DNA of 64,000 nucleotides, taken from NCBI GenBank assembly GCA_027494055.1, contig JAOSJO010000027.1, positions 124,001 to 188,000 on the forward strand, read 5' to 3'. How positions within the stretch are numbered: the first letter of the stretch is position 1; each line of letters begins with the position of its first letter. The notes under the pieces are model-generated. The model saw only the letters and a program-made list of their open reading frames with translations, was not told where the DNA came from and made no database searches. The DNA comes from Anaerolineae bacterium. GTDB taxonomy: Bacteria; Chloroflexota; Anaerolineae; Aggregatilineales; JAFGMM01. A program made the position numbers and the translations under genes. This document shows positions 8,306 through 17,458 of the stretch, in pieces.

Positions 8306-10069
8306 TCAACGGCTGCCGCCCGCGCGCGCGGCCGCCGGGGTCTTGTCTTCCTTCACGCGCTCGGCCATCTCCAGCAATTCCGCCGCGTTCTGGTGCGCGC
8401 TCTCCGTCTCCGCGCCGAGCATCGCCATGATCTCCGCCACCCGCGCCGCGCCGTCCAGCACCTCCACCGTGGTGATGGTGCGGCCCTTCTGCGCCTGCTT
8501 GTGCGCGCGGAAGTGCGCATCGCCAAAGCTGGCGAGCTGCGCCAGGTGCGTGATGACCAGCACCTGGTGGCCTGCGGTCAGGCTCCAGAGCTTCTCCCCC
8601 ACCACCGCGCCGATGCGCCCGCCGATACCCTGGTCGATCTCATCGAAGATGAGCGTCGGCGTCTGGTCGGCGCGCGAGAGCACCGTCTTGAGCGCGAGCA
8701 TCAGGCGCGAGGCCTCGCCGCCGGAAGCGACCTTCGCCAGCGGGCGGAGCGGCTCGCCGGGGTTGGCGCTGACGAGGAACTCCACCTCGTCCACGCCCGT
8801 GGAGTCGAACGCCAGCCGCCGCTCGCTCACGTAAGCGCCGTTCGGGTCCTCCTGCTGGACGATGCTCACCTCGAACTGCGTCTGCGCCATGCGCAGCGCG
8901 TCCAGCTCTGCGACCACCTGCGCCGCCAGCGCCTCCGCCGCCGTGACGCGCGCCGCCGTGAGCTTTTCGGCCATCGCGCCGACCTCGTGGAGCAGCGCGT
9001 CCTCTTCGGCGCGCAGCGCCTCGACGCGCGCCTCGCTGTGCGTGATCGTGTCCAGTTCGGTCTGGGCCTTCTCTGCCCAGGCCAGCACAGCTTCGATGCT
9101 GCCGCCGTACTTGCGCTTGAGCGTGTTCAGCACCTGGAGGCGCGTCTCCACCTCGTTGAGCCGCGCCGGGCTGAACTCGACCGACTCGCGGTAGTGGCGC
9201 AGCGTGCGCGCCAGCTCTTCGGCCTGCACGCTCAGGCTCTCCGCAAGCGCGGCCGGCTCGGCCATCGTGCTGTCAATCTTCACCAGCCGGCTCAGCGCCA
9301 CCGCCGCCTGCCCCAGCCGGTCGGTCGCCGAAGCGCCCTCCTGGTCGCCGTCGTAGAGCGCGCGCTGCGCCTCCTGCGCCAGGGCGGTCAGTTTCTCGGC
9401 GTTCGCCAGCCGGTTGCGCTCCTCCAGCAGCGCCTCGTCTTCGCCCGGCTGCGGCGTGGCCTGCGTGATCTCGTCGATCTGAAACTGGAGCAGGTCGGCG
9501 CGGCGGGCGAGCGCCGCTTCGTCGGCGAGGAGCGCCTTCAACTCGCGGCGCACGGCCTCAAGCCGGTGCACCGCACCGGCCAGTTCGGCGCGCGGCGCGC
9601 CCAACTCGGCGTAGCGGTCGAGCAGGTTGATGTGCTCGCGCGGGCGCAGCAGCGAAAGGTGCTCGCCCTGCCCGTGGATGTCCACCAGGTACTCGCCGAT
9701 CTCGCGCAGCACCGCCAGCCGCGCCGTCACGCCGTTGACGCGGCACGCGCCCCGCCCGTCGGCGCGGACCTCGCGCGTGAGGATGAGCGTGTGTTCCTCG
9801 TCGCCTTCCAGGCTCTCGCGCTCCAGGACCGGCGCAATCGCGGCCTCCAGCGCGCCGGCAAGCTCGAACGTGGCCTCCAGCACGGCGCGCTTTGCGCTGG
9901 CGCGCACCATATCGCGGTCGGCGCGCCCTCCCATGAGCAGGCCCACCGCATCGATGAGAATCGACTTCCCCGCGCCGGTCTCGCCGGTGATGACGTTGAG
10001 TCCCGGCTCGAAGCGGAGTTCCAGCCGGTCGATAATGGCGAAGTCAATGATCCGCAGTTCGGTTAGCAT
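8306..10069 (-). CDS. recN: DNA repair protein RecN
   Basis: An SMC-like ATPase that tethers DNA ends in double-strand-break repair. It has 587 residues, the usual size. The start MLTELRIIDFAIIDRLEL is canonical, with Walker A GETGAGKSILIDAV near residue 31. A central coiled coil runs about residues 150-390. The signature KVASGGEASRLMLALK and Walker B TLIFDEIDQGIGG are followed by QVLVITHLAQLASF. The reading frame is open far upstream, but the family start and the stop of the upstream gene at 10090 set the start at 10069. It is the third gene of nadK / zinc-finger membrane protein / recN, the common nadK-recN pairing. Confidence 0.95.
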   Translation of the reverse strand: MLTELRIIDFAIIDRLELRFEPGLNVITGETGAGKSILIDAVGLLMGGRADRDMVRASAKRAVLEATFELAGALEAAIAPVLERESLEGDEEHTLILTREVRADGRGACRVNGVTARLAVLREIGEYLVDIHGQGEHLSLLRPREHINLLDRYAELGAPRAELAGAVHRLEAVRRELKALLADEAALARRADLLQFQIDEITQATPQPGEDEALLEERNRLANAEKLTALAQEAQRALYDGDQEGASATDRLGQAAVALSRLVKIDSTMAEPAALAESLSVQAEELARTLRHYRESVEFSPARLNEVETRLQVLNTLKRKYGGSIEAVLAWAEKAQTELDTITHSEARVEALRAEEDALLHEVGAMAEKLTAARVTAAEALAAQVVAELDALRMAQTQFEVSIVQQEDPNGAYVSERRLAFDSTGVDEVEFLVSANPGEPLRPLAKVASGGEASRLMLALKTVLSRADQTPTLIFDEIDQGIGGRIGAVVGEKLWSLTAGHQVLVITHLAQLASFGDAHFRAHKQAQKGRTITTVEVLDGAARVAEIMAMLGAETESAHQNAAELLEMAERVKEDKTPAAARAGGSR

Positions 10070-10089
10070 ACGCCTCAGTGCTCTATGCG

Positions 10090-10617
10090 CTATCCCAGCC
10101 GCAGGCCAAAACGGAAGCGCGCCGCCGCCGTGCTGCCGGCAAGGGCGATGTAGATAATCGTCTCCAAGAGGTTGGGCACCGCGCCCACCTGCGTGTACCA
10201 CCACAGCGCGACGGGCGCTGCCCCCAACGCCGTGGCCGCCGCAACCACGATCCACAGGTAGCGCCCCCGGCGACGCCCCACCGCGCGCCAGACCACCTCG
10301 GAGACCAGCCCGCCCGCCGGCGCGGAGAGGAGGATGGTCAGGAGCAGGAAGCCCATGCGCAGCAGGATGCCGCCCGCCACCGCGCTGACCAGGAACGCGG
10401 CCACGCCCCCGATCACATAATCGCGCGCCGAGGCGGAGAAATAGATGTTCTGTTGCAGGCGCACGCACTCCCGGCACCGGTAGCCGACGGGCGTGCGCAC
10501 GGCGCACCGGATGCACATCGGGCGGTTGCACCGGTTGCAGCGCAGCGTCGCCTCGATCTGCGGGTGGACGGCGCAGTACATGACCTCTTCCTGGGTTGTG
10601 CCTTCGACGTGGCTCAT
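10090..10617 (-). CDS. B-box-type zinc-finger membrane protein
   Basis: 175 residues. The N-terminus has a compact Cys/His cluster: CAVHPQIEATLRCNRCNRPM then CIRCAVRTPVGYRCREC, resembling the B-box-type zinc finger found ahead of bacterial rhomboid-like and other membrane proteins. Three to four hydrophobic segments follow (about residues 65-175). The start ATG overlaps the nadK stop (ATGA), giving tight coupling. The function is unknown; a membrane protein with a cytosolic zinc-binding interaction module fits. Confidence 0.75.
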   Translation of the reverse strand: MSHVEGTTQEEVMYCAVHPQIEATLRCNRCNRPMCIRCAVRTPVGYRCRECVRLQQNIYFSASARDYVIGGVAAFLVSAVAGGILLRMGFLLLTILLSAPAGGLVSEVVWRAVGRRRGRYLWIVVAAATALGAAPVALWWYTQVGAVPNLLETIIYIALAGSTAAARFRFGLRLG

Positions 10618-11468
10618 ATGCGTGACTTGGGTTCCATGCGGTCCAGTATCGAGCGATAGAAGTACGTCCGCTCCCCGGTGCGGACGAAGCGGCTCACATG
10701 CCCGGTGGCGCGGATCGTGACCCGGTCGCCATCCTCAAGCTGGCCGGCGAGCCGTCCATCGACCGTAAGCACAGCCTGGTGGCTGCAATGCGTCACCACC
10801 TCAATCACCGCGTTGCCAGAGAGCACCAGCGGGCGGTCGAGGCTCAGGTGTGCCGCCACCGGCACCACGACCAGGTTGCGCAGCTCTGGCGGCAGGATCG
10901 GCCCACCAACCGCCAGCGCATAGGCGGTCGAGCCGGTCGGCGTGGCAATGATGAGCGCGTCGGCGCGGTAGGTCGTCGTCCATGCGCTGTCGATGTAGGT
11001 CTCAAACTCCACGATGCGGGCCACGATGCCCCGGCTGATGACCACCTCGTTGAGCGCCTCTTCGCGGTAGACCACGTTGCTGTTCGTGGACCACTCCGCC
11101 TCGATCATCAGCCGCTCTTCGATCCAGCAATCGCCCCGCAGTACGGCGGCCAGCCCGGCCTGCCAGTTGCTGGGACTCATCTCGGCCAGGAAGCCCAGCC
11201 GCCCCATGTTGATGCCCACGACCGGCACGCCCAGGGCCGCGCACACCCGCGCCGCCCGGAGCACCGTGCCGTCGCCACCGATGCCGATTGCCAGGTTCCA
11301 CCCCGACGGGTCTGTGTGCTCCTGGTCCCAGTGCATCAGCGCGGTCGCTTCGATGTCGCGCGCGCGCAGCCACGCGGCAACCTGGTCGGCCAGGCTGAAG
11401 GTCTCCGGGCGTTGCGGGTGAGCCAGTATCCCCACGCACTTGAAGGTGCGCGGGTGTTCATCGGTCAC
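10614..11468 (-). CDS. nadK: NAD kinase
   Basis: ATP-dependent phosphorylation of NAD to NADP, in the cytoplasm. It has 284 residues. The family GGDGT motif appears as AIGIGGDGTVLRAAR, followed by GINMGRLGFLAEM, NEVVISRG for the NE/D motif, and the substrate loop TPTGSTAYALAVGGPI. It is the first gene of a three-gene operon with the zinc-finger membrane protein (4-bp overlap) and recN. A sigma70-type promoter lies 40-65 nt upstream. Confidence 0.95.
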   Translation of the reverse strand: MTDEHPRTFKCVGILAHPQRPETFSLADQVAAWLRARDIEATALMHWDQEHTDPSGWNLAIGIGGDGTVLRAARVCAALGVPVVGINMGRLGFLAEMSPSNWQAGLAAVLRGDCWIEERLMIEAEWSTNSNVVYREEALNEVVISRGIVARIVEFETYIDSAWTTTYRADALIIATPTGSTAYALAVGGPILPPELRNLVVVPVAAHLSLDRPLVLSGNAVIEVVTHCSHQAVLTVDGRLAGQLEDGDRVTIRATGHVSRFVRTGERTYFYRSILDRMEPKSRI

Positions 11469-11506
11469 GGTACGGCGACTCCGGTATGGCGATCAGGTTC
11501 TTGTCG

Positions 11507-11535
11507 ATTATAGCGGGGGAGACCTGCATGAACAA
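11507..11535 (-). promoter_or_regulatory. Promoter of the nadK-recN operon
   Basis: On the minus strand TTGTTC (11535-11530), a 17-nt spacer and a perfect TATAAT (11512-11507). Confidence 0.55.
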
Positions 11536-11569
11536 GAGTTCTAAGCGTGGGCGCATCGCCGCAGCCACG

Positions 11570-12033
11570 CTACTCCGGCAGCACTTCGTCCTGGGCGTCA
11601 CAGTAGAAAGCCGACGCAAAGGTGGCGTGGTAGATGTGCACCGCGTCGCCCACCTCGAACAGGAGCCGGTACCCCGGCACGTCCACCGTCTCGTAAGTCT
11701 CGCCCTCCTGCGGGCAGCCATAGCTGGTGTCGGGCCAGGTGACGGCGACCAACTCGACGAGCGTGATGTCTTCGGCGTCCACCTGAAGGCGTCTGGCGAG
11801 GTCGGCGCGCGCCAGAAGAACCGTCTCTTCGGCGACCGGGTCCTCGACGGTGCCGCTCAGCGGCGGGGTGGGCGTGGGCGGGGGCTGGTCGGCATTGCGG
11901 TTGCGGCGAGCGTGGCGGTCGCTGCCGGGGTTGGCGTCGCGGGGGCAGGCGCGCACGCGCTCCCCAGGGCGACGACAATCACGAGCCAGGCCAGCGCGCG
12001 CCGCGCCGGCGTGGGGAGAGGCCGGGCCGTCAC
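11570..12033 (-). CDS. Predicted lipoprotein, one frame break
   Basis: Read from GTG 12033 the protein begins with a lipoprotein signal (ALAWLVIVVALGSACAP, lipobox GSAC) and a Pro/Thr linker. A one-base shift near 11885-11895, in a C-rich stretch, restores the continuing frame: PTPTPPLSGTVEDPV, then DLARRLQVDAEDITLVELVA, VTWPDTSYGCPQEGETYE and PGYRLLFEVGDAVHIYHA. The pattern 'adla.rl.v....i.v..v..v.WPDtSlGCP.pg...a.v.tPGyri.l' recurs in secreted proteins of Chloroflexota as far as I recall, but its function is unknown to me. The start is 2 nt after the yggU stop, so the genes are coupled. Confidence 0.65.
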
Positions 12034-12035
12034 CT

Positions 12036-12347
12036 CTACGCTTCGGGCTTGTCCGGCTTGAGACGGCGGTTGACCGTGTCGGGCGAGATGCCATCGACGC
12101 TGATGAGCTTCTCGCGCCCTGCGGCCCCGGCCACGATCTCGATGCGGCTCTTGGCGACGCCCAACCGGTCGGCGAGGAATTCGACCAGCTCCTCGTTGGC
12201 CTTGTTCTCCGCCGGCGCGCTTGTGAGGCGAATCTTGAGCGAGCCGTCTTCGTTGATCCCCACGATCTCGCGCCGCCGTGCGCGCGTCACCACGCGCACA
12301 GTGAACGCCGCGCCGCTCTGTGCCTCGGTGATCTGGAACTTGCGCAT
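12036..12347 (-). CDS. DUF167 (YggU-family) protein
   Basis: 103 residues with the family core RVVTRARRREIVG, LKIRLTSAPAENKANEELVE and KSRIEIVAGAAGREKLISVDG. Family function is unsettled; it is commonly encoded beside yggT and yggS, as here. Cytoplasmic. No anomaly. Confidence 0.85.
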   Translation of the reverse strand: MRKFQITEAQSGAAFTVRVVTRARRREIVGINEDGSLKIRLTSAPAENKANEELVEFLADRLGVAKSRIEIVAGAAGREKLISVDGISPDTVNRRLKPDKPEA

Positions 12348-12415
12348 AGCCTTATCTCGTCCTTTCTTGCACGCACCGGCGGAAACAACCCGGCTCGACC
12401 CACACGCGGGATACC

Positions 12416-12682
12416 TCAGAACAGCGACCGGATAACCTGTACCAGGACGATTTGCACAACCTGTGCCAGAATGATAGCAACAAGCGGGCTAAAGTCAAAC
12501 ATACCGGTCTGTGGCAGCAGTTCGCGGAGCGGTCGCAGGATCGGTTCGGTGACCGAGAAGAGGAACTGCACGATTGGGTTGTACGGGTCAACCTGCACCC
12601 AGCTCAGCAGGATGCGCGCCAGCAGCATCAACTGCCACAGGTAGAAGACAAGCTGGATCACCTGGATAAGGGTCGACTGCAC
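12416..12682 (-). CDS. yggT: YggT family membrane protein
   Basis: 88 residues with two hydrophobic segments and the family signature LARILLSWVQVDPYNPIVQF, then TEPILRPLRELLP and DFSPLVAIILAQV. YggT proteins are small integral membrane proteins, with one or two YggT domains, linked to osmotic or division-related roles. The neighbours yggS/pgeF upstream and yggU downstream are the typical cluster. Confidence 0.9.
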   Translation of the reverse strand: MQSTLIQVIQLVFYLWQLMLLARILLSWVQVDPYNPIVQFLFSVTEPILRPLRELLPQTGMFDFSPLVAIILAQVVQIVLVQVIRSLF

Positions 12683-12705
12683 TGTGTTCCCCTCCTGCTC
12701 GACGG

Positions 12706-13440
12706 CTACTGCGCCGGCGTTTCGCCCTCACCGCCTGTTTCGAAGATCGCCCGCCCGATACGCACCATCGTCGCGCCTTCCTCCACCGCGACCGGGTAAT
12801 CGTCGGTCATGCCCATGCTCAGCGCCGACCAGCGCGCGCCGGGGAAGTCGGCAGCGAGCGCGTCACGCAGCGCGCGCAGGCTCGCAAAGACCGGCCTGGC
12901 CTGCTCCATGTCGGGCACGATGGGCGCCATCGTCATCAGGCCGCATACGTCGAGGTTCGGCAGCGCGATCACCGTCGCCACGTCCTCCCAGAGCGCGCGG
13001 CGCGCCTCGCGGCGCTCGCGCCAGTGGCTTGCGTCCCAACCGTACTTGGACGCCTCACCCGACACGTTGACTTCGAGCAGGACGGGCAGCGGGGCCTCCC
13101 GCTCCCAGAACCGTGACAGGCGCTGCGCGAGCCTGACGCTATCGAGCGAGTGCACCACGTCGAACAGCGCCGTCACGTCGCGCGCCTTGCGGCTCTGGAT
13201 GTGGCCGACCATGTGCCAGGTCAGGCCGGCCCCCTGGAGCGCGGGTAGCTTCGCACCCGCCTCCTCGACGCGGTTCTCGCCGAAGTCGGTCACGCCGGCC
13301 TGGGCCGCCTCCAGGATGGCCGCCGGCGCGCGGTTCTTGCTCACCGCCACGAGCTTCACGCCGGCCGGGTCGCGCCCGGCCCGCGCGCACGCCTCGGCCA
13401 TGCGCGCCCGCACGCGCGCGACGTTCGCAGCAATCGTCAT
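12706..13440 (-). CDS. yggS: YggS-family PLP homeostasis protein
   Basis: A pyridoxal-phosphate-binding barrel protein, without enzymatic activity in known members, that buffers PLP and affects amino-acid metabolism. 244 residues. The start MTIAANVARVRARMAEAC and the PLP-lysine segment VKLVAVSKNR are canonical, followed by DFGENRVEEAGAK, WHMVGHIQSRKAR, LLEVNVSGEASKYGWD, LMTMAP and the C-terminal MTDDYPVAVEEGATMVRIGR. The ATG at 13440 sits in ATGA, overlapping the restored pgeF stop. In the raw sequence it is fused in frame to pgeF, which I treat as an indel effect. Confidence 0.92.
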   Translation of the reverse strand: MTIAANVARVRARMAEACARAGRDPAGVKLVAVSKNRAPAAILEAAQAGVTDFGENRVEEAGAKLPALQGAGLTWHMVGHIQSRKARDVTALFDVVHSLDSVRLAQRLSRFWEREAPLPVLLEVNVSGEASKYGWDASHWRERREARRALWEDVATVIALPNLDVCGLMTMAPIVPDMEQARPVFASLRALRDALAADFPGARWSALSMGMTDDYPVAVEEGATMVRIGRAIFETGGEGETPAQ

Positions 13441-14205
13441 GGCAGCATAATCACGGCGCCAGCGCCCGGTGCGCCCGCGCTCGGCGCGGTGCGAGTAGAA
13501 CTCATCGGTGCGGGAGGCGGTGCAGATGCCCGCGACTTCGACCTGCGTCACGCCCGCCTCAGCAAGCGCGCGGCGGTTGGCCGTCCACAGGTCCAGGTAC
13601 GCGCTCCCGTCGGCGGCGCGGCGCACCAGGCCCTCGACCGTCCCGAAGGCGGCGCGCACCGCGTCCACGACCTCTTCGCCAACCTGGTAGCGCTCCGGGC
13701 CGATGCTCGGCCCTATCCCCGCCCAGATGTCGGCGGGGCGGCTGCCGAACGCCTTGCGCATCGCCGCCACCGCGCGCGGACCCGCGCCGGCCACGGTTCC
13801 GCGCCAGCCCGCGTGCACGATGCCCACCGCGCCCCGCACCGGGTCATAGAGCAGGATCGGCACGCAATCGGCGAAGCGCATCGCCAGCGGGAGGCCGGGC
13901 CGGTCGGTGACGATGGCGTCGGCCTGGATGGGGGACCGGCCATCGAGCGGCTCGGTCGCCACGACCGTATCCACGCCGTGCACCTGCCAGACGGTGTAAC
14001 GCCGCGCGCCGTCTATACCCAGTACGCGCCACATCAGCGCGTGGTTGCGGCGCACGGCTTCCGGGTCGTCGCCTACCGTGCCGCCCATGTTCAGCGAGGC
14101 CCACGGCGGGGCGCTCACGCCGCCATGCCGCGTAAACACCCCGTGCACGACCGGCAGGTCAGAGAAGCGGTAATATACCAGGCCATCGACGGTAATGCGG
14201 TCCAA
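13437..14205 (-). CDS. pgeF: PgeF/laccase-domain purine nucleosidase-like protein, C-terminal frame break
   Basis: Polyphenol-oxidase/laccase-domain family, which includes peptidoglycan-editing PgeF and purine nucleoside phosphorylase-type enzymes. About 255 residues. The metal-site motifs are visible: QVHGVDTV, RFADCVPILLYD (Asp-Cys), GIVHAGWRGTV and GICTASRTDEFYSHRAERG. The last residues should read GAVIMLP then stop, overlapping yggS as ATGA. The sequence instead lacks one base near 13458-13464, which joins both genes into one 499-codon ORF. A genuine fusion is possible but less likely because the alternative frame gives a perfect family ending plus a stop/start overlap. Confidence 0.85.
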
Positions 14206-14230
14206 GACGCGCCCCCAGGTAAGTCACGGT

Positions 14231-14236
14231 ATTATA
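14231..14236 (-). promoter_or_regulatory. -10 element of the pgeF-yggS-yggT transcript
   Basis: TATAAT on the minus strand, 26 nt before the pgeF start codon. A weak -35 (TTTATG, 14259-14254) lies 17 nt further up. Confidence 0.45.
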
Positions 14237-14309
14237 CCTGAACCCATCCGTTACATAAAACACCCTCGGCGCCGGTGCGTTGCTGCGGCCCGGCGCAGGT
14301 AGAATGCGG

Positions 14310-14315
14310 TACAAT
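14310..14315 (+). promoter_or_regulatory. -10 element of the GH4 gene
   Basis: TACAAT (with TAGAAT ten bases earlier) 61 nt before the GH4 start codon, divergent from the pgeF promoter. Confidence 0.35.
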
Positions 14316-14375
14316 CGGCTTGCGCGCACACGGCGCGACGCACATCTGCGCCAGAAACAGTCGTGGAGAGTCACC

Positions 14376-15752
14376 ATGAAGCTGACCGTTATCGGCGGCG
14401 GCGGGGTCCGCGCGCCCTTCATGATCGCGGGGCTGGTCCATTACGCGCCCCGCATCGACCTGCAAGAAGTGTGGCTGATGGACACCGACGCCGAGAAACT
14501 GGCGTTGATCGGGCGGCTGTGCCGGCACCTGGCCGAGAAGCACGCGGCCCCCTTCAGCCTGCACTGCACCACCGACGCGCGCGCGGCGCTGCGCGACGCG
14601 GAACACGTCATCACGACCATCCGCGTGGGCGGCGAGGCCGGGCGTGTCACAGACGAGCGGGTGGCGCTGCGCCACGGCGTCATCGGGCAGGAGACCACAG
14701 GCGCGGGCGGCTTCGCGATGGCGATGCGCACGGTCCCGGCCATCCTCGAATACTGCGAACTGCGCGCCCAGGTCGCGCCGGGCGCGTGGCTGTACAACTT
14801 CACCAACCCGGCGGGCCTGGTTGTGCAGGCGCTGGCCGAGGCGGACGAGACGCGCGTGATCGGCATCTGCGACAGCGCCAACGGCGCGCAGCACGAGGTC
14901 GCGCGCCACCTCGGCGTGCCGGGCGACCGGGTGCGGACCGAGGTCTTCGGCCTGAACCACCTCTCGTGGACACGCAGCGCGGTCGTCGATGGGGAGGACC
15001 GGCTGCCGCTGCTGCTCGAAGACCCGGCCTTCGTGCGCGCCACCCCCGCTGCGCCTCTTCGACGTGGCGCTCATCGGCCGGCTGGGGATGTACCTGAACG
15101 AGTACCTGCACTACTACTACTACCGCGACGAGGCGCTGGCGGCGCTCCAGGCGGAGGAGGAGACGCGCGGCGAGCAGGTGCAGCGGCTCAACGGCGCGCT
15201 GATCGACCTGCTGCGCAACACCGACGACCCGGAGAAGGCGCTGGAAATCCATCACGGCATCATGTCGGAGCGCTCATCGACCTACATGGCCCACGCCGGC
15301 GCGCACGGCGCACCCTCCGGTGAGGCTGCATCCCCCGGCGGGGCTGCGCCGGAGTCCGTCGAAGCCGGGGACAGCGGCGGCTACGCGGGCGTCGCGCTCT
15401 CGTGCGTCGAGGCAATCCGCAGCGGGAAGCCGCACCGCACCGCGCTCAATGTGCCCAACCAGGGCGCGATTGCCGGGATGCGCGACGACGACGTGGTGGA
15501 GGTGACCTGCATCGTCGATGCGGAGGGGCCGCACCCCAGCCCATCGGCGACACGCCGGAGCACCAATACCTGTTGATGCGCCAGGTCAAGCGCTATGAGC
15601 GGCTCGCTGCCGAGGCCATCCTCAAGCGCGACCGGCTGCTGGCGGTTGCGGCGCTGTTCGAGCACCCGCTGGTCGGCTCGTATTCGCTCGCCGAGGCGCT
15701 TGTGGATGACTATCTGGACGCGCACCGCGAGCACGTGGGGGCGTGGCGGTAA
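14376..15752 (+). CDS. GH4 family glycosidase (6-phospho-beta-glucosidase-like), two compensating frame breaks
   Basis: An NAD- and Mn-dependent family 4 glycoside hydrolase acting on (phospho)glycosides in the cytoplasm. It starts MKLTVIGGGGVRAPFMIAGL (Rossmann NAD site) and continues with QETTGAGGFAMAMRTVP, LYNFTNPAGLVVQA, GICDSANGAQHEVARHLG (the position of the metal-binding Cys) and VFGLNHLSW. One extra C in the C-run near 15048 and one missing C near 15532 shift and then restore the frame; the last section reads RQVKRYERLAAEAILKRD. About 458 residues, a normal size. A segment rich in Gly/Ala/Pro (15303-15380) interrupts the domain in frame and looks like an inserted repeat. The exact substrate is unknown. 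Confidence 0.85.
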
Positions 15753-15766
15753 GCGCTGTTTCGCGG

Positions 15767-15991
15767 CCCGCCGACTGATGGATTTTATAGATAATCCTGG
15801 TAATCGCTTCGAAGAGTCACGGCATGGCTGTGCGCTTACAATACCTTGGGATGCCAGGGGTCGTAGGGGCGACCCGCCGGGTCGCCCCTACCGCCAGATA
15901 TGGCGGCTGGCAGGCACATAGCGCGCTGCGCTCCTACAGAGCGATCAAGAGAGCATTGCCCGTGTAACATTCAAAATCCATCAGTCGCGGG
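15767..15991. repeat. MITE-like dispersed repeat, copy 2
   Basis: A 225-bp element with ends CCCGCCGACTGATGGATTTT and its imperfect inverse at 15972-15991. The internal 29-bp palindrome is at 15863-15891. In this copy both palindrome arms carry GACCC/GGGTC where copy 1 has GAACC/GGTTC, so pairing is kept. It fills most of the gap between the GH4 gene and lysA. The remaining ~100 bp upstream of lysA shows no recognised site. Confidence 0.8.
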
Positions 15992-16096
15992 ATCGGAGAA
16001 CAATGCCCTATTGGAATGTCTCGCTAAGACTCAACCGTCGCGGGGCTGAAGAAGAAAGCCCGTTGTCTTTCCGCGGCCTTACGGAGAGGATGCTTC

Positions 16097-17413
16097 ATGT
16101 TTCCCTTTGCCTACCATGACCACCGCCTCCACTGCGACGGCGTCCCTCTCGCTGAGATCGCGCGTGCGGTCGGGACGCCGGCCTGGGTCTACAGCCGGGC
16201 GCGCATCGAGGAGAACTACCGCGCCGTTGCGGGGGCGTTCGCGCCGCTGCGCGCGCACATCCATTACTCGCTGAAGGCCAACGCCAGCCTGGAAATTCTG
16301 CGCCGGCTCGTGAGCCTGGGCGCGGGCGCGGACGTGGTTTCCGGCGGCGAGGTCTTCCGCGCGCTGCGCGCCGGCTTTCCTGCGGAGTCCATCGTCTTCG
16401 CCGGCGTCGGCAAGACCCGCGCCGAGCTGACCTACGCGCTGGAGCAGGGCGTCGGCTGGTTCAACGTCGAGTCGGAACAGGAGCTGTGCCGGCTCAACGA
16501 ACTGGCGGGTGAACGGAACCTCCCGCCCGCTCCCCCGCGGAGAGGGAGCGACGGCGACAGCCTGACATAGGGGGATTGAGGGTGAGGAAAACAGGCTGCG
16601 CGCCCGCGCGTGGCGCTGCGGCTCAACCCCAGCGTCCCCGCCGAGACGCACCGCCACATGGCGACCGGCCACGACAAGGCGAAGTTCGGTCTGGAGCTGC
16701 CCTCGGCGCTGCGGCTGGCGCGCGCGTGGGACCGGTTCCCCCATCTCAGGCTGGCGGGCGTGCACGTGCACATCGGTTCGCAGCTTGCCACGCCGGAGCC
16801 GACGGCGCAGGCGGTGGCGCGCGCGCTGGAATTCGTCGACGCAGCGAACAACGCCGGGCACGCGATCAGCACGCTCAACGTCGGCGGCGGGTTCCCCATC
16901 GCCTACGACGGCGCGGACGCGCCCGCGACGGTGGGGGACTTTGCCGCCGCGCTCGCGCCGCTGCTGGAGGGTCGCGACCTGGCGGTCTTTCTCGAACCGG
17001 GCCGCCGCATCATTGCTGACGCCGGCGCGCTGCTCGTCGAGGTGCAGTATGTCAAGGAGAACTACGGCGCGCGCTTCGTCATCACCGACGGCGGGATGAA
17101 CGACCTGCTGCGCCCGGCGCTCTACGGCGCGGAGCACCGCGTGTGGCCGGTGGCCGGGGCCGCCGGGCCAGCGTCGCCGGCGGGTGTGGCCGGGCCGATC
17201 TGCGAAAGCTCGGACTTCCTCGCGCGCGCTGCGCCGCTGCCGCCGCTTGCCCCCGGCGACCTGCTCGCCGTGCTCGACGCGGGCGCTTACGGCGCGACGA
17301 TGTCCTCGACCTACAACGCGCGCCCGCTCGCGCCGGAGGTGCTCGTCGAGGGCGCGACCTTCCGCGTGGTGCGCCGCCGGCAGACGTGGGAAGAGATGGC
17401 GGCCCTGGAGTAA
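16097..17413 (+). pseudogene. lysA: Diaminopimelate decarboxylase, interrupted by a short repeat insertion
   Basis: PLP-dependent conversion of meso-diaminopimelate to lysine. The first part (to about 16510) has VGTPAWVYSRARIEENYRA, the PLP lysine in HYSLKANASLE (Lys60) and GADVVSGGEVFRAL. The second part, resuming near 16595, has VALRLNPSVPAETHRHMATG, HDKAKFGLEL, VHVHIGSQL, LNVGGGFPI, FLEPGRRIIADAG, GPICESSDFLAR and YGATMSSTYNARP. The two parts are in the same frame and together make a complete LysA. Between them lie about 85 bp of repeat-like sequence with in-frame TAG (16568-16570) and two TGA codons. A GTG at 16610 could restart translation. Read literally the gene is broken or makes two fragments. 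A separate-subunit enzyme is unlikely. Confidence 0.8.
16512..16595. repeat. Short repeat inserted in lysA
   Basis: An ~85-bp G/C-run-rich segment with a small dyad (CTCCCCCGCGG / AGAGGGAG) and the string GGGGGATTGAGGGTGAGG followed by AAAACAGG. Similar strings (GAGAGGGGG...GGTGAGGCAA, ATGAGGCAAAACAGG) occur at about 8257-8285 and 33586-33612, beside MITE copies 1 and 3, and related CCCTC/GAGGG hairpins occur near 35508-35571. It interrupts an otherwise continuous LysA reading frame. Confidence 0.6.
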
Positions 17414-17458
17414 GCGCCGGCGGTCGCTGGCTGAGTTCGCACGCTGCGGTGGAGACTT

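Noticed and set aside
8216-10066. 616-codon plus-strand ORF
   Set aside because: Exact antisense of recN; composition is Leu/Arg/Ala-rich with no recognisable domain.
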